From GCA-003244245 sp036494005 (lineage in GTDB: Bacteria; Actinomycetota; Actinomycetes; Mycobacteriales; Pseudonocardiaceae), in assembly GCA_036494005.1 (NCBI GenBank), contig DASXOV010000068.1:1-25359 (forward strand): 25,359 nt of DNA. The letters run 5' to 3'. The notes below the pieces were generated by a model. The model was not told the DNA's origin. It did no database searches and worked only from the letters and a program-made list of their open reading frames with translations. Below, one piece after another: positions 7,586 through 14,792 of the stretch. Each line of letters opens with the position of its first letter. The first letter of the stretch is position 1. A program made the translations under genes and the position numbers.

Positions 7586-7604
7586 ACACCAGGGTTCCCG
7601 GTGT
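7586..7604. promoter_or_regulatory. Short palindrome upstream of the alpha/beta hydrolase
   Basis: ACACC (7586-7590) and GGTGT (7600-7604) flank AGGG-TT-CCC, so most of the 19-bp stretch is self-complementary with a one-base bulge. It lies 25 bp before the hydrolase start and 60 bp after the cfp6-like stop on the same strand. It could be an operator for the hydrolase unit or a weak terminator; the sequence does not decide. Confidence 0.3.
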
Positions 7605-7663
7605 GACGAAACGGCGACGGCCGCCGTGATCTGGCCGGCGATGAGCTGAGCCGCCGGAGGCGC

Positions 7664-8044
7664 TCAGGTCGCCAGCGGGTCGGGCATTCTTCCCAAGCTG
7701 GCCGAGGCGAGCCTGGACAGGTCCCGAACGTGCACCGCGGGAAGCAGGACCTCCTCGCCACCACGCAGGACCGCCCAGATCCGGGACCGCTCGTCCACCC
7801 GCAGGCCCTCCATGTCCGACCACGCGATGCTCCGGCCGGCCCAGGCCCGCTGTGCCAGTACCGTCTCCGGGCCCGCGACCGTGCGGGTACGCAGCAACCA
7901 GACCAGCGCCGCCAGCGGTACCAGGTACAGCACCTGCAGTCCCGGCGCGCCGAAGGCCACCGGGGTGACGCACACGGTCAGCCCGAACACGGCGATCAGG
8001 CCGGTGAGCGGGGGTCGGAACATCACGGTCGGCGAGTCGGTCAC
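7664..8044 (-). CDS. cfp6: Cfp6-like small membrane PH-domain protein
   Basis: About 126 residues from the GTG at 8044 (MTDSPTVMFRPPLTGLIAVF). The longer in-frame start at 8125 has no family support. Two hydrophobic segments (TGLIAVFGLTVCVTPVAFG and LQVLYLVPLAALVWLLRT) precede a small bacterial PH domain containing RSIAWSDMEGLRVDERSRIW and GEEVLLPAVHVRDLSRL, ending GRMPDP. This layout matches mycobacterial Cfp6 (Rv3004, low molecular weight antigen 6), which also lies near ilvB; the match is recalled. The function of Cfp6 proteins is not established. The start codon is uncertain because no clear ribosome binding site is visible. Confidence 0.75.
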   Translation of the reverse strand: MTDSPTVMFRPPLTGLIAVFGLTVCVTPVAFGAPGLQVLYLVPLAALVWLLRTRTVAGPETVLAQRAWAGRSIAWSDMEGLRVDERSRIWAVLRGGEEVLLPAVHVRDLSRLASASLGRMPDPLAT

Positions 8045-8127
8045 CGCACTATCGTCGCAGGTCGCTCCCGGCCGGGGGAGCAGCGGCACCGGAACCCGGG
8101 TGAAACCCACTCGGGCGCTATTCACGC

Positions 8128-8162
8128 TACGGTGCGCTCAAGGTGATGGCGGAGTCACCTTG
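8128..8162 (+). promoter_or_regulatory. Candidate promoter with operator palindrome for the deacetylase gene
   Basis: TACGGT (8128-8133) fits TANNNT and would place the transcription start near 8140. CAAGGTGA (8139-8146) and TCACCTTG (8155-8162) form a perfect 8-bp inverted repeat with an 8-bp spacer, starting at that predicted site. The position suggests a repressor operator in the divergent 149-bp spacer between the cfp6-like and deacetylase genes. An RNA hairpin in the 5' leader is the alternative. Confidence 0.4.
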
Positions 8163-8193
8163 CGTGGGCGGCGCGGCCCGAGCTGGGTGGTAA

Positions 8194-9036
8194 TTGGACG
8201 TGCGCTATCGGGTGTTTCGTCCCCCTTACGTGTACCGGTGGGCGGGGCTGATCGGCGGATCGGCGATGGTGGTCACGCTCGTCACGCTGGCGGTGGGACT
8301 GATCGTGCCGTTACTCGTCGGGGATCCGCCGGCCGGCGCGCAGGCGGCTACGGCTGAGCGCAGGCCCGGGCCCGGTGACCCCCCGCCGGCCGCCCGGGCT
8401 CGGGCCGGCGCAAGGCCGCACCGGCCGGTGGTACCGGTGTCCGCGGACATCGTGGCGCACGTCGCCCGCCCGGACCGCGTGGTGGCTCTCACCTTCGACG
8501 ACGGCCCGAGCCCCGACTACACACCTCAGGTGCTGGCCCTGCTGGCCCGGTACCACGTCGTGGCGACCTTCTGCATGATCGGTCCGCACGCCACCCGGTA
8601 TCCGGAGCTCGTTCGTACCGTCGTGGCGGACGGCATGGGGTTGTGCGATCACACGGTCAGCCATGACGAGCACCTGTGGCAGTTGCCGCAGGTGCAGATC
8701 GAAGCCGAGATCATCGGTGGCCGGGCCGATGTGCGCAACTCCGCCGGACCGGATGCCCCCATCGACTACTTCCGGGCGCCGGGCGGACGCTGGTCCGACC
8801 CGGTGCGACAGATCGCTGCGCACAACGGGATGAAGCCGTTGTCCTGGTCGCTGGATCCCCGCGACTGGAGCCGGCCGGGCGCCGACCGGATCGTGGCCAC
8901 CGTGCAGCAACAGGTGCATCCGGGAGCCGTCATCCTGTTGCATGACGGCGGCGGACGGCGTGACCAGACCATCGCGGCCCTGGCGCAGTTGCTGCCCTGG
9001 TTGATCGCACAGGGCTACCAGTTCGTGCTGCCGTGA
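8194..9036 (+). CDS. Membrane-anchored polysaccharide deacetylase (NodB homology, CE4)
   Basis: About 280 residues. A cytoplasmic tail and a transmembrane segment (about 17-42, WAGLIGGSAMVVTLVTLAVG) are followed by a Pro/Ala/Arg-rich linker and a NodB domain (about 95-280). All five CE4 motifs are visible: TFDDGP (Asp102/Asp103), the metal His pair in DHTVSH (His153, His157), FRAPGG (Arg194), LDPRDW (Asp221/Trp225), and ILLHDGGG (His250). Such enzymes remove N-acetyl groups from cell-wall or surface sugars outside the membrane. TTG at 8194 and GTG at 8200 are both possible starts; GGGTGG at about 8185-8190 favours the GTG. The exact glycan substrate is unknown. Confidence 0.88.
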   Translation: MDVRYRVFRPPYVYRWAGLIGGSAMVVTLVTLAVGLIVPLLVGDPPAGAQAATAERRPGPGDPPPAARARAGARPHRPVVPVSADIVAHVARPDRVVALTFDDGPSPDYTPQVLALLARYHVVATFCMIGPHATRYPELVRTVVADGMGLCDHTVSHDEHLWQLPQVQIEAEIIGGRADVRNSAGPDAPIDYFRAPGGRWSDPVRQIAAHNGMKPLSWSLDPRDWSRPGADRIVATVQQQVHPGAVILLHDGGGRRDQTIAALAQLLPWLIAQGYQFVLP

Positions 9037-9048
9037 GTGACGCAGCGT

Positions 9049-9065
9049 TCATAACGCCGTTATGA
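9049..9065. promoter_or_regulatory. Short palindrome 60 bp upstream of the ilvB promoter
   Basis: TCATAAC-gcc-GTTATGA is a perfect 7-bp inverted repeat just after the deacetylase stop. It is AT-rich compared with its surroundings and has no T run, so an upstream operator or a weak terminator are both possible. Confidence 0.3.
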
Positions 9066-9124
9066 GGTCGTGAGCTGGTCGGACGCCCTACCTTTCTTAG
9101 TATGTGGGAGACGGTTTTGCGTTG

Positions 9125-9154
9125 TTGACGGTGCTAGGCCGCGACGGTTAACGT
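9125..9154 (+). promoter_or_regulatory. ilvB operon promoter (-35 TTGACG, -10 TAACGT)
   Basis: TTGACG (9125-9130) and TAACGT (9149-9154) are separated by 18 bp, the best sigma-70-like promoter in the window. Transcription should start at about 9161-9162, which is the first base of the leader-peptide GTG, so the leader peptide is probably read from a leaderless transcript. Confidence 0.7.
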
Positions 9155-9161
9155 CGGTAGT

Positions 9162-9206
9162 GTGTTGATCCCCAACGTCCTCGTACTTCGCAGGCGCGTC
9201 GGCTGA
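9162..9206 (+). CDS. Leader peptide of the ilvBNC attenuator
   Basis: GTG TTG ATC CCC AAC GTC CTC GTA CTT CGC AGG CGC GTC GGC TGA encodes M-L-I-P-N-V-L-V-L-R-R-R-V-G. Seven of the 13 codons after the start are Leu, Val or Ile, the three end products of the pathway controlled by IlvBNC. The -10 box ends seven bases before the GTG, so translation would begin at the mRNA 5' end. The last codons lie inside the left arm of the 9193-9232 hairpin, so a ribosome stalled at the Val/Leu codons would affect folding of the leader RNA. Confidence 0.75.
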   Translation: MLIPNVLVLRRRVG

Positions 9207-9274
9207 AGGCCCCAGTCAGCGGTCGACGCGCCAACCCTCGCTCCAGCCCGAAGTAGGGCGGCGGGGGTTTTTTT
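9193..9274 (+). terminator. ilvB attenuator: pause hairpin followed by intrinsic terminator
   Basis: GGCGCGTCG (9193-9201) pairs perfectly with CGACGCGCC (9224-9232), with an inner GCTGA/TCAGC helix; this is the 1:2 hairpin over the leader-peptide stop. It is followed immediately by AACCCTCGCT (9233-9242) pairing with GGCGGGGGTT (9260-9269), stacked on an inner GCCC/GGGC stem, and a run of seven T (9268-9274). This is a strong U-tailed terminator 45 bp before ilvB. I did not resolve the competing antiterminator pairing by eye. Confidence 0.8.
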
Positions 9275-9319
9275 GTGCCCGGGACGGAAGAACGAAGAAC
9301 CACGAGCTGAGGCAGGACG

Positions 9320-11137
9320 ATGACCATCGTGACCCCGCGAGAGGTGCCTATTCCGGCGCCGCCGCCCAAACCGGCCCCACCGGCAGGGGCGCCGGTGCGC
9401 CTCACCGGTGCACAGGCACTCGTGCGCGCCCTGGAAGAAGTCGGGTGTGAGGCGGTGTTCGGTATCCCCGGGGGCACCATCCTTCCGGCCTACGACCCGC
9501 TGCTCGATTCGACAAAGGTCCGCCACGTACTGGTCCGCCACGAGCAGGGTGCGGGACACGCGGCGGCCGGCTATGCACAGGCGACCGGGCGGGTGGGGGT
9601 GTGCATGGCCACCTCCGGGCCCGGGGCGACGAACCTGGTCACTCCGCTGGCCGACGCGCACATGGACTCGGTGCCGGTGGTCGCCATCACCGGCCAGCAG
9701 ACCAGGGCATTGATCGGGACGGACGCCTTCCAGGAGGCGGACATCACCGGTATCACCATGCCGATCACCAAGCACAACATGCTGGTGAAGGATCCGGCGG
9801 ACATTTCGAGGGCGATCGCCGAGGCTTTCCATCTCGCCTCCACCGGACGCCCGGGACCGGTGCTGGTGGACATTCCCAAGGATGTCCTGCAGGAGCAGAC
9901 GACCTTCATCTGGCCACCCGAGATGAACCTGCCGGGATATCGCCCCACCACCCGGCCGCACGGTAAACAGATCCGGGAGGCGGCCCGGCTGATCGCCACC
10001 GCCCGCCGTCCGGTGCTCTACGTCGGCGGCGGTGTGATCCGGGCGCAGTCCTGTGCGGCGCTGCGTGAACTGGCCGAACTCACCGGGGCGCCGGTGGTGA
10101 CCACCCTGATGGCCCGGGGCGCATTCCCCGACTCGCATCCGCAGCATGTGGGGATGCCCGGTATGCACGGCACGGTGGCCGCGGTGGCCGCCATGCAGCG
10201 GTCCGACCTGCTGATCGCGCTGGGCGCACGGTTCGACGACCGGGTCACCGGGCAGTTGTCGTCCTTCGCGCCGGAGGCCCGGGTGGTGCACGCCGACATC
10301 GATCCGGCGGAGATCTCCAAGAACCGCCGGGCCGACGTGCCGATCGTCGGTGACTGCGCCGAGGTGATCGATGAGCTGATCACGGCGGTGCGAGCCGAGT
10401 TCGAGTCCGGCCGTCCGAATCTGACGCAGTGGTGGGCACAGCTGGAGAACTGGCGAACGACGTTCCCGCTGGGCTACGACCGCCCGACGGACGGAATGCT
10501 CTCCCCGCAGTTCGCCATCGAACGGATCGGCGCCCTGGTCGGCCCGGACGCCATCTACACGGCGGGGGTCGGCCAGCATCAGATGTGGGCGGCGCAGTTC
10601 ATCGGTTACGAGAAGCCGGGAACCTGGATCAACTCCGGTGGTCTGGGCACCATGGGTTTCGCGGTGCCTGCGGCGATGGGCGCAAAGCTGGGCATGCCGG
10701 ACAAGCAGGTCTGGGCGATCGACGGTGACGGGTGCTTCCAGATGACCAATCAGGAACTCGCCACGTGTGCCATCGAGAACATCCCGATCAAGGTCGCTGT
10801 GATCAACAACGGTAATCTCGGCATGGTCCGGCAGTGGCAGAACCTGTTCTATTCCGAGCGCTACTCGCAGACCGATCTCGGCACCCACAGCCGTCGCATC
10901 CCCGATTTCGTCATGCTGGCCGAGGCGCTGGGCTGCGTCGGGCTGCGCTGCGAGGCCGAAGAGGACGTGGACACGGTCATCGAGCGGGCCATGGAGGTCG
11001 ACGACCGTCCTGTCGTGATCGACTTCGTGGTGGGTGCGGACGCTCAGGTGTGGCCGATGGTCGCCGCGGGCACCGGTAACGATCAGATCATGGCGGCGCA
11101 GGACATCCGTCCGCTGTTCGAGGAGGACGGCTCCTGA
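9320..11137 (+). CDS. ilvB: Acetolactate (acetohydroxyacid) synthase large subunit
   Basis: A 605-residue ThDP-dependent enzyme that condenses two pyruvates, or pyruvate with 2-oxobutyrate, in valine/leucine and isoleucine synthesis. The catalytic glutamate is Glu75 in LVRHEQGAGHAAAGYA, next to the substrate-side block FGIPGGTILPAYDPL. The ThDP/Mg2+ motif is GDG (469-471) to NN (496-497), in IDGDGCFQMTNQELATC and VINNGNLGMVRQWQ. A central FAD-binding domain is present. A Pro/Ala-rich N-terminal extension of about 25 residues precedes the fold. Start ATG at 9320, with GAGG seven bases upstream. The gene lies behind an attenuator and its stop overlaps ilvN by one base. Confidence 0.97.
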   Translation: MTIVTPREVPIPAPPPKPAPPAGAPVRLTGAQALVRALEEVGCEAVFGIPGGTILPAYDPLLDSTKVRHVLVRHEQGAGHAAAGYAQATGRVGVCMATSGPGATNLVTPLADAHMDSVPVVAITGQQTRALIGTDAFQEADITGITMPITKHNMLVKDPADISRAIAEAFHLASTGRPGPVLVDIPKDVLQEQTTFIWPPEMNLPGYRPTTRPHGKQIREAARLIATARRPVLYVGGGVIRAQSCAALRELAELTGAPVVTTLMARGAFPDSHPQHVGMPGMHGTVAAVAAMQRSDLLIALGARFDDRVTGQLSSFAPEARVVHADIDPAEISKNRRADVPIVGDCAEVIDELITAVRAEFESGRPNLTQWWAQLENWRTTFPLGYDRPTDGMLSPQFAIERIGALVGPDAIYTAGVGQHQMWAAQFIGYEKPGTWINSGGLGTMGFAVPAAMGAKLGMPDKQVWAIDGDGCFQMTNQELATCAIENIPIKVAVINNGNLGMVRQWQNLFYSERYSQTDLGTHSRRIPDFVMLAEALGCVGLRCEAEEDVDTVIERAMEVDDRPVVIDFVVGADAQVWPMVAAGTGNDQIMAAQDIRPLFEEDGS

Positions 11138-11643
11138 TGACCAAGCACACCCTTTCGGTGCTGGTGGAGAACAAGCCCGGCGTGCTGGCCCGGGTGGCAG
11201 GGCTGTTCAGCAGGCGCGGTTTCAACATCCACTCGCTGGCCGTCGGGCCCACCGAGAGCCCCGACATCTCCCGGATGACGATTGTGGTCGCCGTCGACGA
11301 GCTGCCGCTGGAGCAGGTCACCAAACAGCTGAACAAGTTGGTCAACGTGATCAAGATAGTGGAGCTCGACCCGGCGCAGGCCGTGCAGCGCGAACTGCTG
11401 CTGGTCAAGGTCCGGGCCGACGCGACGGTGCGTTCCCAGGTGCTCGAAACCGTCCAGCTGTTCCGTGCCAAGGTCATCGACGTGTCACCGGAGTCGCTCA
11501 CCGTCGAGGCCACCGGCACCTCGGACAAGCTCGACGCGCTGTTGCGGATGCTCGAGCCCTACGGGGTTCGCGAGATGGTGCAATCCGGTGTTGTCGCGAT
11601 CGGGCGCGGGCCGCGTGCGATCACCGCCAGCCCGATCCGCTAG
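11137..11643 (+). CDS. ilvN: Acetolactate synthase small (regulatory) subunit
   Basis: A 168-residue regulatory subunit. The N-terminal ACT domain starts TLSVLVENKPGVLARVAGLF and continues RRGFNIHSLAVGPTE, the region that binds valine for feedback inhibition. The C-terminal half (about 84-158, ELLLVKVRADATVRSQVLET to GVREMVQSGVVAIGRG) is the usual small-subunit domain. Length is normal. The ATG overlaps the ilvB stop (TGATG), with AGGAGG 10 bases upstream inside ilvB, which fits equal production of the two subunits. Confidence 0.97.
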   Translation: MTKHTLSVLVENKPGVLARVAGLFSRRGFNIHSLAVGPTESPDISRMTIVVAVDELPLEQVTKQLNKLVNVIKIVELDPAQAVQRELLLVKVRADATVRSQVLETVQLFRAKVIDVSPESLTVEATGTSDKLDALLRMLEPYGVREMVQSGVVAIGRGPRAITASPIR

Positions 11644-11689
11644 GTCGTCACCCACGCATGTTCACACCCAGTAAGGACAGGAATCACTG

Positions 11690-12703
11690 ATGAGTGCAGA
11701 GATCTACTACGACGACGACGCCGAGCTGGCGGTCATCGCCGGCCGCAAGGTGGCTGTGATCGGCTACGGCAGCCAGGGGCACGCGCACGCGTTGAGCCTG
11801 CGCGACTCCGGGGTCGATGTCCGGGTCGGCTTGCCCGAGGACTCGAAGTCCCGGCCCAAGGCCGCTGAGGAGGGCCTGCGGGTGGTCACGCCCGCGGAGG
11901 CGGCGGCCGAGGCGGACGTGATCATGATCCTCGCGCCGGACACCAAACAGCGGGCGATCTACTCCGAGGACATCGCCCCGAACCTGAAGTCCGGCGATGC
12001 GCTGCTGTTCGGGCACGGCTTCAACATCCGATACAACCTGATCGCACCGCCCGCCGACGTCGATGTCGCGATGGTGGCGCCCAAGGGGCCCGGTCACCTG
12101 GTACGCAGGCAGTTCGTCGACGGCAAAGGGGTGCCCTGCCTGATCGCGATCGAGCAGGACCCCACCGGCGGCGCGCAGGCCTTGGCGCTGTCCTACGCCA
12201 AGGGCATCGGCGGCACCCGGGCCGGGGTGATCAAGACCACCTTCACCGAGGAGACCGAGACCGATCTGTTCGGTGAGCAGACCGTGCTCTGTGGCGGGGC
12301 GACGGCGCTGGTCCAGGCCGGATTCGAGGTGCTCACCGAGGCCGGGTACGCGCCCGAGGTGGCCTACTTCGAGTGCCTGCACGAGCTCAAGCTCATCGTC
12401 GACCTGATGTACGAGGGCGGGATCTCCCGGATGCGCTACTCGATCTCCGACACGGCGGAGTACGGCGACCTCACCCGCGGCCCGCGGGTGATCACCGCTG
12501 CGGTCAAGGACGAGATGCGCCGGATCCTCACCGAGATCCAGGACGGCACGTTCGCCCGGGAGTGGGTCGCCGAGGACGACAACGGACGGCCGAATTTCAC
12601 CAAGCTGCGCACCGAGGGCGAGCAGCACCCCATCGAGCAGGTCGGTACCCGGCTGCGCGGGCTGATGTCCTGGGTGGACCGGCCGCTCACCGACACCGCC
12701 TGA
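11690..12703 (+). CDS. ilvC: Ketol-acid reductoisomerase (class I, NADP-dependent)
   Basis: A 337-residue KARI, the step after acetolactate synthase in the valine, leucine and isoleucine routes (alkyl shift plus NADPH reduction). The N-terminal Rossmann domain has KVAVIGYGSQGHAHALSLRD; MVAPKGPGHLVRRQF and LFGEQTVLCGGATALVQAGF are characteristic blocks. The C-terminal knotted domain holds the Mg2+-binding acidic residues in YFECLHELKLIVDLMYEGG. The length fits the short class I form. It lies 46 bp after ilvN with AGGA seven bases before the ATG. Confidence 0.97.
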   Translation: MSAEIYYDDDAELAVIAGRKVAVIGYGSQGHAHALSLRDSGVDVRVGLPEDSKSRPKAAEEGLRVVTPAEAAAEADVIMILAPDTKQRAIYSEDIAPNLKSGDALLFGHGFNIRYNLIAPPADVDVAMVAPKGPGHLVRRQFVDGKGVPCLIAIEQDPTGGAQALALSYAKGIGGTRAGVIKTTFTEETETDLFGEQTVLCGGATALVQAGFEVLTEAGYAPEVAYFECLHELKLIVDLMYEGGISRMRYSISDTAEYGDLTRGPRVITAAVKDEMRRILTEIQDGTFAREWVAEDDNGRPNFTKLRTEGEQHPIEQVGTRLRGLMSWVDRPLTDTA

Positions 12704-12744
12704 GGACGGGCGTGCTCCGGGGTCTGTGGCCGAGATCGCAGGTA

Positions 12745-12983
12745 CGTCCACCAAGAAGTCGACTGCTGGCCGGTGAGCAGATCGGTCTGACTGTCTCATC
12801 GCCGCGGTATGCATCCGGGAGGGCCTGCCGCTGCTGCACGACGACCGCGATTTCGACCATCTCGCCAAGGTGAGCGATCTCGCTGTGGTGGGTTCGCCAT
12901 CCTCAGCCTCATTGATCGCCGGATGCGGTCCACGGGGTCGCGGAGCGGGGACACCTGCCTGGCGGGTCACCGTGCAGCACTAG
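12745..12983 (+). pseudogene. Decayed VapC-like PIN-toxin remnant
   Basis: From 12786 the frame reads S-D-C-L-I-A-A-V-C-I-R-E-G, then LLHDDRDFDHLAKVSDLAVV. This matches the C-terminal PIN core of VapC; the intact gene at 702-1112 has MDCLIGAVAIRTG and LVHQDRDFDTLA at the same places. An in-frame TGA lies at 12774-12776. Upstream similarity (R-L-L-A-G-E-Q-I-G-L-T) continues in another frame, which implies a small deletion near 12785. The N-terminal catalytic half and any antitoxin are missing, and the frame ends at TAG 12981. It is a dead toxin fragment filling most of the ilvC-serA gap. The upstream boundary is approximate. Confidence 0.7.
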
Positions 12984-12986
12984 ACT
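12981..12986 (+). promoter_or_regulatory. -10 box for leaderless serA
   Basis: TAGACT fits TANNNT and ends eight bases before the serA GTG at 12995, so the transcript would start at or within a base or two of the start codon. There is no Shine-Dalgarno sequence in the gap. The box overlaps the stop codon of the PIN-toxin remnant. Confidence 0.5.
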
Positions 12987-12994
12987 TGGCGGTC

Positions 12995-14593
12995 GTGACA
13001 CACCCGACTAAGCCACTGGTCCTGATCGCCGAGAAGCTCGCACCCTCGGTGCTGGAGGTCTTCGGTGCTGAGTTCGAGGTCCGGCATGTCGACGGTACTG
13101 ACCGCCCGGCGTTGTTCGAGGCACTGGCCAGCGCCGACGCACTGCTGGTGCGTTCGGCCACGAAGGTCGACGCCGAGGCGTTGCGGCACGCGCCCGCGCT
13201 CAAGGTGGTCGGCCGGGCCGGTGTCGGGCTGGACAACGTCGACGTGCCCGCGGCCACCGAACGCGGTGTCATGGTGGTCAACGCGCCAACGTCCAACATC
13301 GTCTCGGCGGCCGAGCACGCGGTTGCGCTGCTGCTCGCGGTGGCCCGGCGCATCCCGGCCGCCGACGCCAGCCTGCGCAGCGGGGAGTGGAAGCGCACCG
13401 CGTTCTCCGGCATCGAACTGTCCGGAAAGACCGTCGGGGTGGTGGGCCTGGGCAAGATCGGTCAGCTGGTTGCTCAGCGACTGGGTGCATTCGGTACCGA
13501 GCTGATCGCCTACGACCCCTACGTGTCGGCCGCCCGGGCCGCGCAGCTGGGCATCGAGCTGGTCGACCTCGACGAGTTGCTCTTCCGCTCCGACGCCATC
13601 TCGGTGCATCTGCCCAAGACCTCCGAGACCCTGGGCCTGATCGGCGCCGCCCAGCTCGCCAAGACCAAGCCGGGTGTGCTGATCATCAATGCCGCACGGG
13701 GCGGGCTGGTGGACGAGCAGGCCCTGGCCGATGCGATCCGCGACGGGCAGGTCGGCGGCGCGGGGGTCGACGTCTTCGGCACCGAACCCTGCACGTCCAG
13801 CCCCCTGTTCGAGCTGTCGCAGGTGGTCGTCACCCCACATCTGGGGGCGTCCACCACGGAGGCGCAGGATCGGGCGGGCACCGACGTGGCCCGCAACGTG
13901 CAGCTGGCCCTGCGCGGGGAGTTCGTGCCCGACGCGGTGAATGTGATCAGCGGCGGGCTGGTCGGGGAGGAGGTGCGGCCGTGGCTGCCGCTGACCCAGA
14001 AGCTGGGCGTCGTGCTGGCCGCGCTCACCGGCGGCCCGCCGACCTCGCTCACCGTCGACGTACGGGGCGAGCTGGCGGCCGAGGACGTTTCGGTATTGCA
14101 GCTCGCCGCGCTGCGCGGCGTGTTCACCGGGGTGGTCGAGGACCAGGTCACCTTCGTCAACGCGCCTCGGCTGGCCGAGGAGCGCGGCGTGGCGGTCAGC
14201 GTGGTCACCGCACCGGAGAGTCCGAACCACCGCAGTGTGGTGGGCCTGCGGGCCGGTTTCGCCGACGGCTCGGTCTACTCGATCTCCGGCGCCCTGTCCG
14301 GGCCCGCGCAGGTGGAGAAGCTGGTCGAGGTCAACGGCCGCAACTTCGACCTTCGGGCGCACGGCGAGGCGATCTTCATCGAGTACCCGGACCGGCCCGG
14401 GGTGATGGGCACGGTGGGAACCCTGCTGGGCGAGGCCGGGGTCAACATCGAGGCGGCCCAGATCAGCCAGACGACCGAGGGCACTGACGCAATCATGATG
14501 CTCCGAGTTGATCGTCCGGTTTCGCGCCGGGTGCTGGAGTCCATCGCACCCTCGGTCGCGGCGCGCACCGTGCGTTCGATTACTTTCGGCTAA
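12995..14593 (+). CDS. serA: D-3-phosphoglycerate dehydrogenase (long form)
   Basis: About 532 residues; oxidises 3-phosphoglycerate with NAD+ in the first step of serine synthesis. The nucleotide motif is VGVVGLGKIGQLVAQRLGAF. The catalytic residues are Arg235 (NAARGGLVDE), Glu264 (DVFGTEPC) and His282 (VVTPHLGASTTEAQDRAG). After the two catalytic domains comes the actinobacterial intervening domain (about 320-450) and a C-terminal ACT domain (IEYPDRPGVMGTVGTLLGEA) that usually mediates serine inhibition. The frame is open upstream to 12809, but the family begins near VTHPTKPLVLIAEKL and the -10 box TAGACT supports the GTG at 12995. Confidence 0.95.
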   Translation: MTHPTKPLVLIAEKLAPSVLEVFGAEFEVRHVDGTDRPALFEALASADALLVRSATKVDAEALRHAPALKVVGRAGVGLDNVDVPAATERGVMVVNAPTSNIVSAAEHAVALLLAVARRIPAADASLRSGEWKRTAFSGIELSGKTVGVVGLGKIGQLVAQRLGAFGTELIAYDPYVSAARAAQLGIELVDLDELLFRSDAISVHLPKTSETLGLIGAAQLAKTKPGVLIINAARGGLVDEQALADAIRDGQVGGAGVDVFGTEPCTSSPLFELSQVVVTPHLGASTTEAQDRAGTDVARNVQLALRGEFVPDAVNVISGGLVGEEVRPWLPLTQKLGVVLAALTGGPPTSLTVDVRGELAAEDVSVLQLAALRGVFTGVVEDQVTFVNAPRLAEERGVAVSVVTAPESPNHRSVVGLRAGFADGSVYSISGALSGPAQVEKLVEVNGRNFDLRAHGEAIFIEYPDRPGVMGTVGTLLGEAGVNIEAAQISQTTEGTDAIMMLRVDRPVSRRVLESIAPSVAARTVRSITFG

Positions 14594-14792
14594 CAAGACA
14601 ACCCTAAGATCCACCCTCTGGAGTAATCACAAGACGCGGTCGACTGGGTACCTTCCGTGCGACGAGGCTCAGATCGGCGCAGTACGGTACGGCGCCGGGC
14701 CGGGGACCCAGTTCGGGTTTTGCCGGGCGGCTCCTGCGTGGACGTCCGGCCTCCAGCACTGTGGTGAACCGCCTCGGGTGAGGGCGTACGCA

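Noticed and set aside
9134..10888. 584-residue minus-strand open frame opposite ilvB
   Set aside because: Antisense shadow covering the ilvB attenuator and most of ilvB; no recognisable motif.
12809..12994. N-terminal extension of serA to an ATG at 12809
   Set aside because: The added residues have no family match and run through the PIN-toxin relic in another frame; the -10 box supports GTG 12995.
12980..14614. 544-residue minus-strand open frame opposite serA
   Set aside because: Antisense shadow with His/Gln/Arg-rich composition; serA on the plus strand has all catalytic residues.
14508..14792. N-terminal extension of the subtilase into the serA 3' end
   Set aside because: It would overlap serA and bury the signal peptide about 100 residues in; GTG 14793 has a ribosome binding site and puts the signal sequence at the N-terminus. 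The 14594-14792 gap otherwise shows only a possible -10 (TACGGT near 14683).
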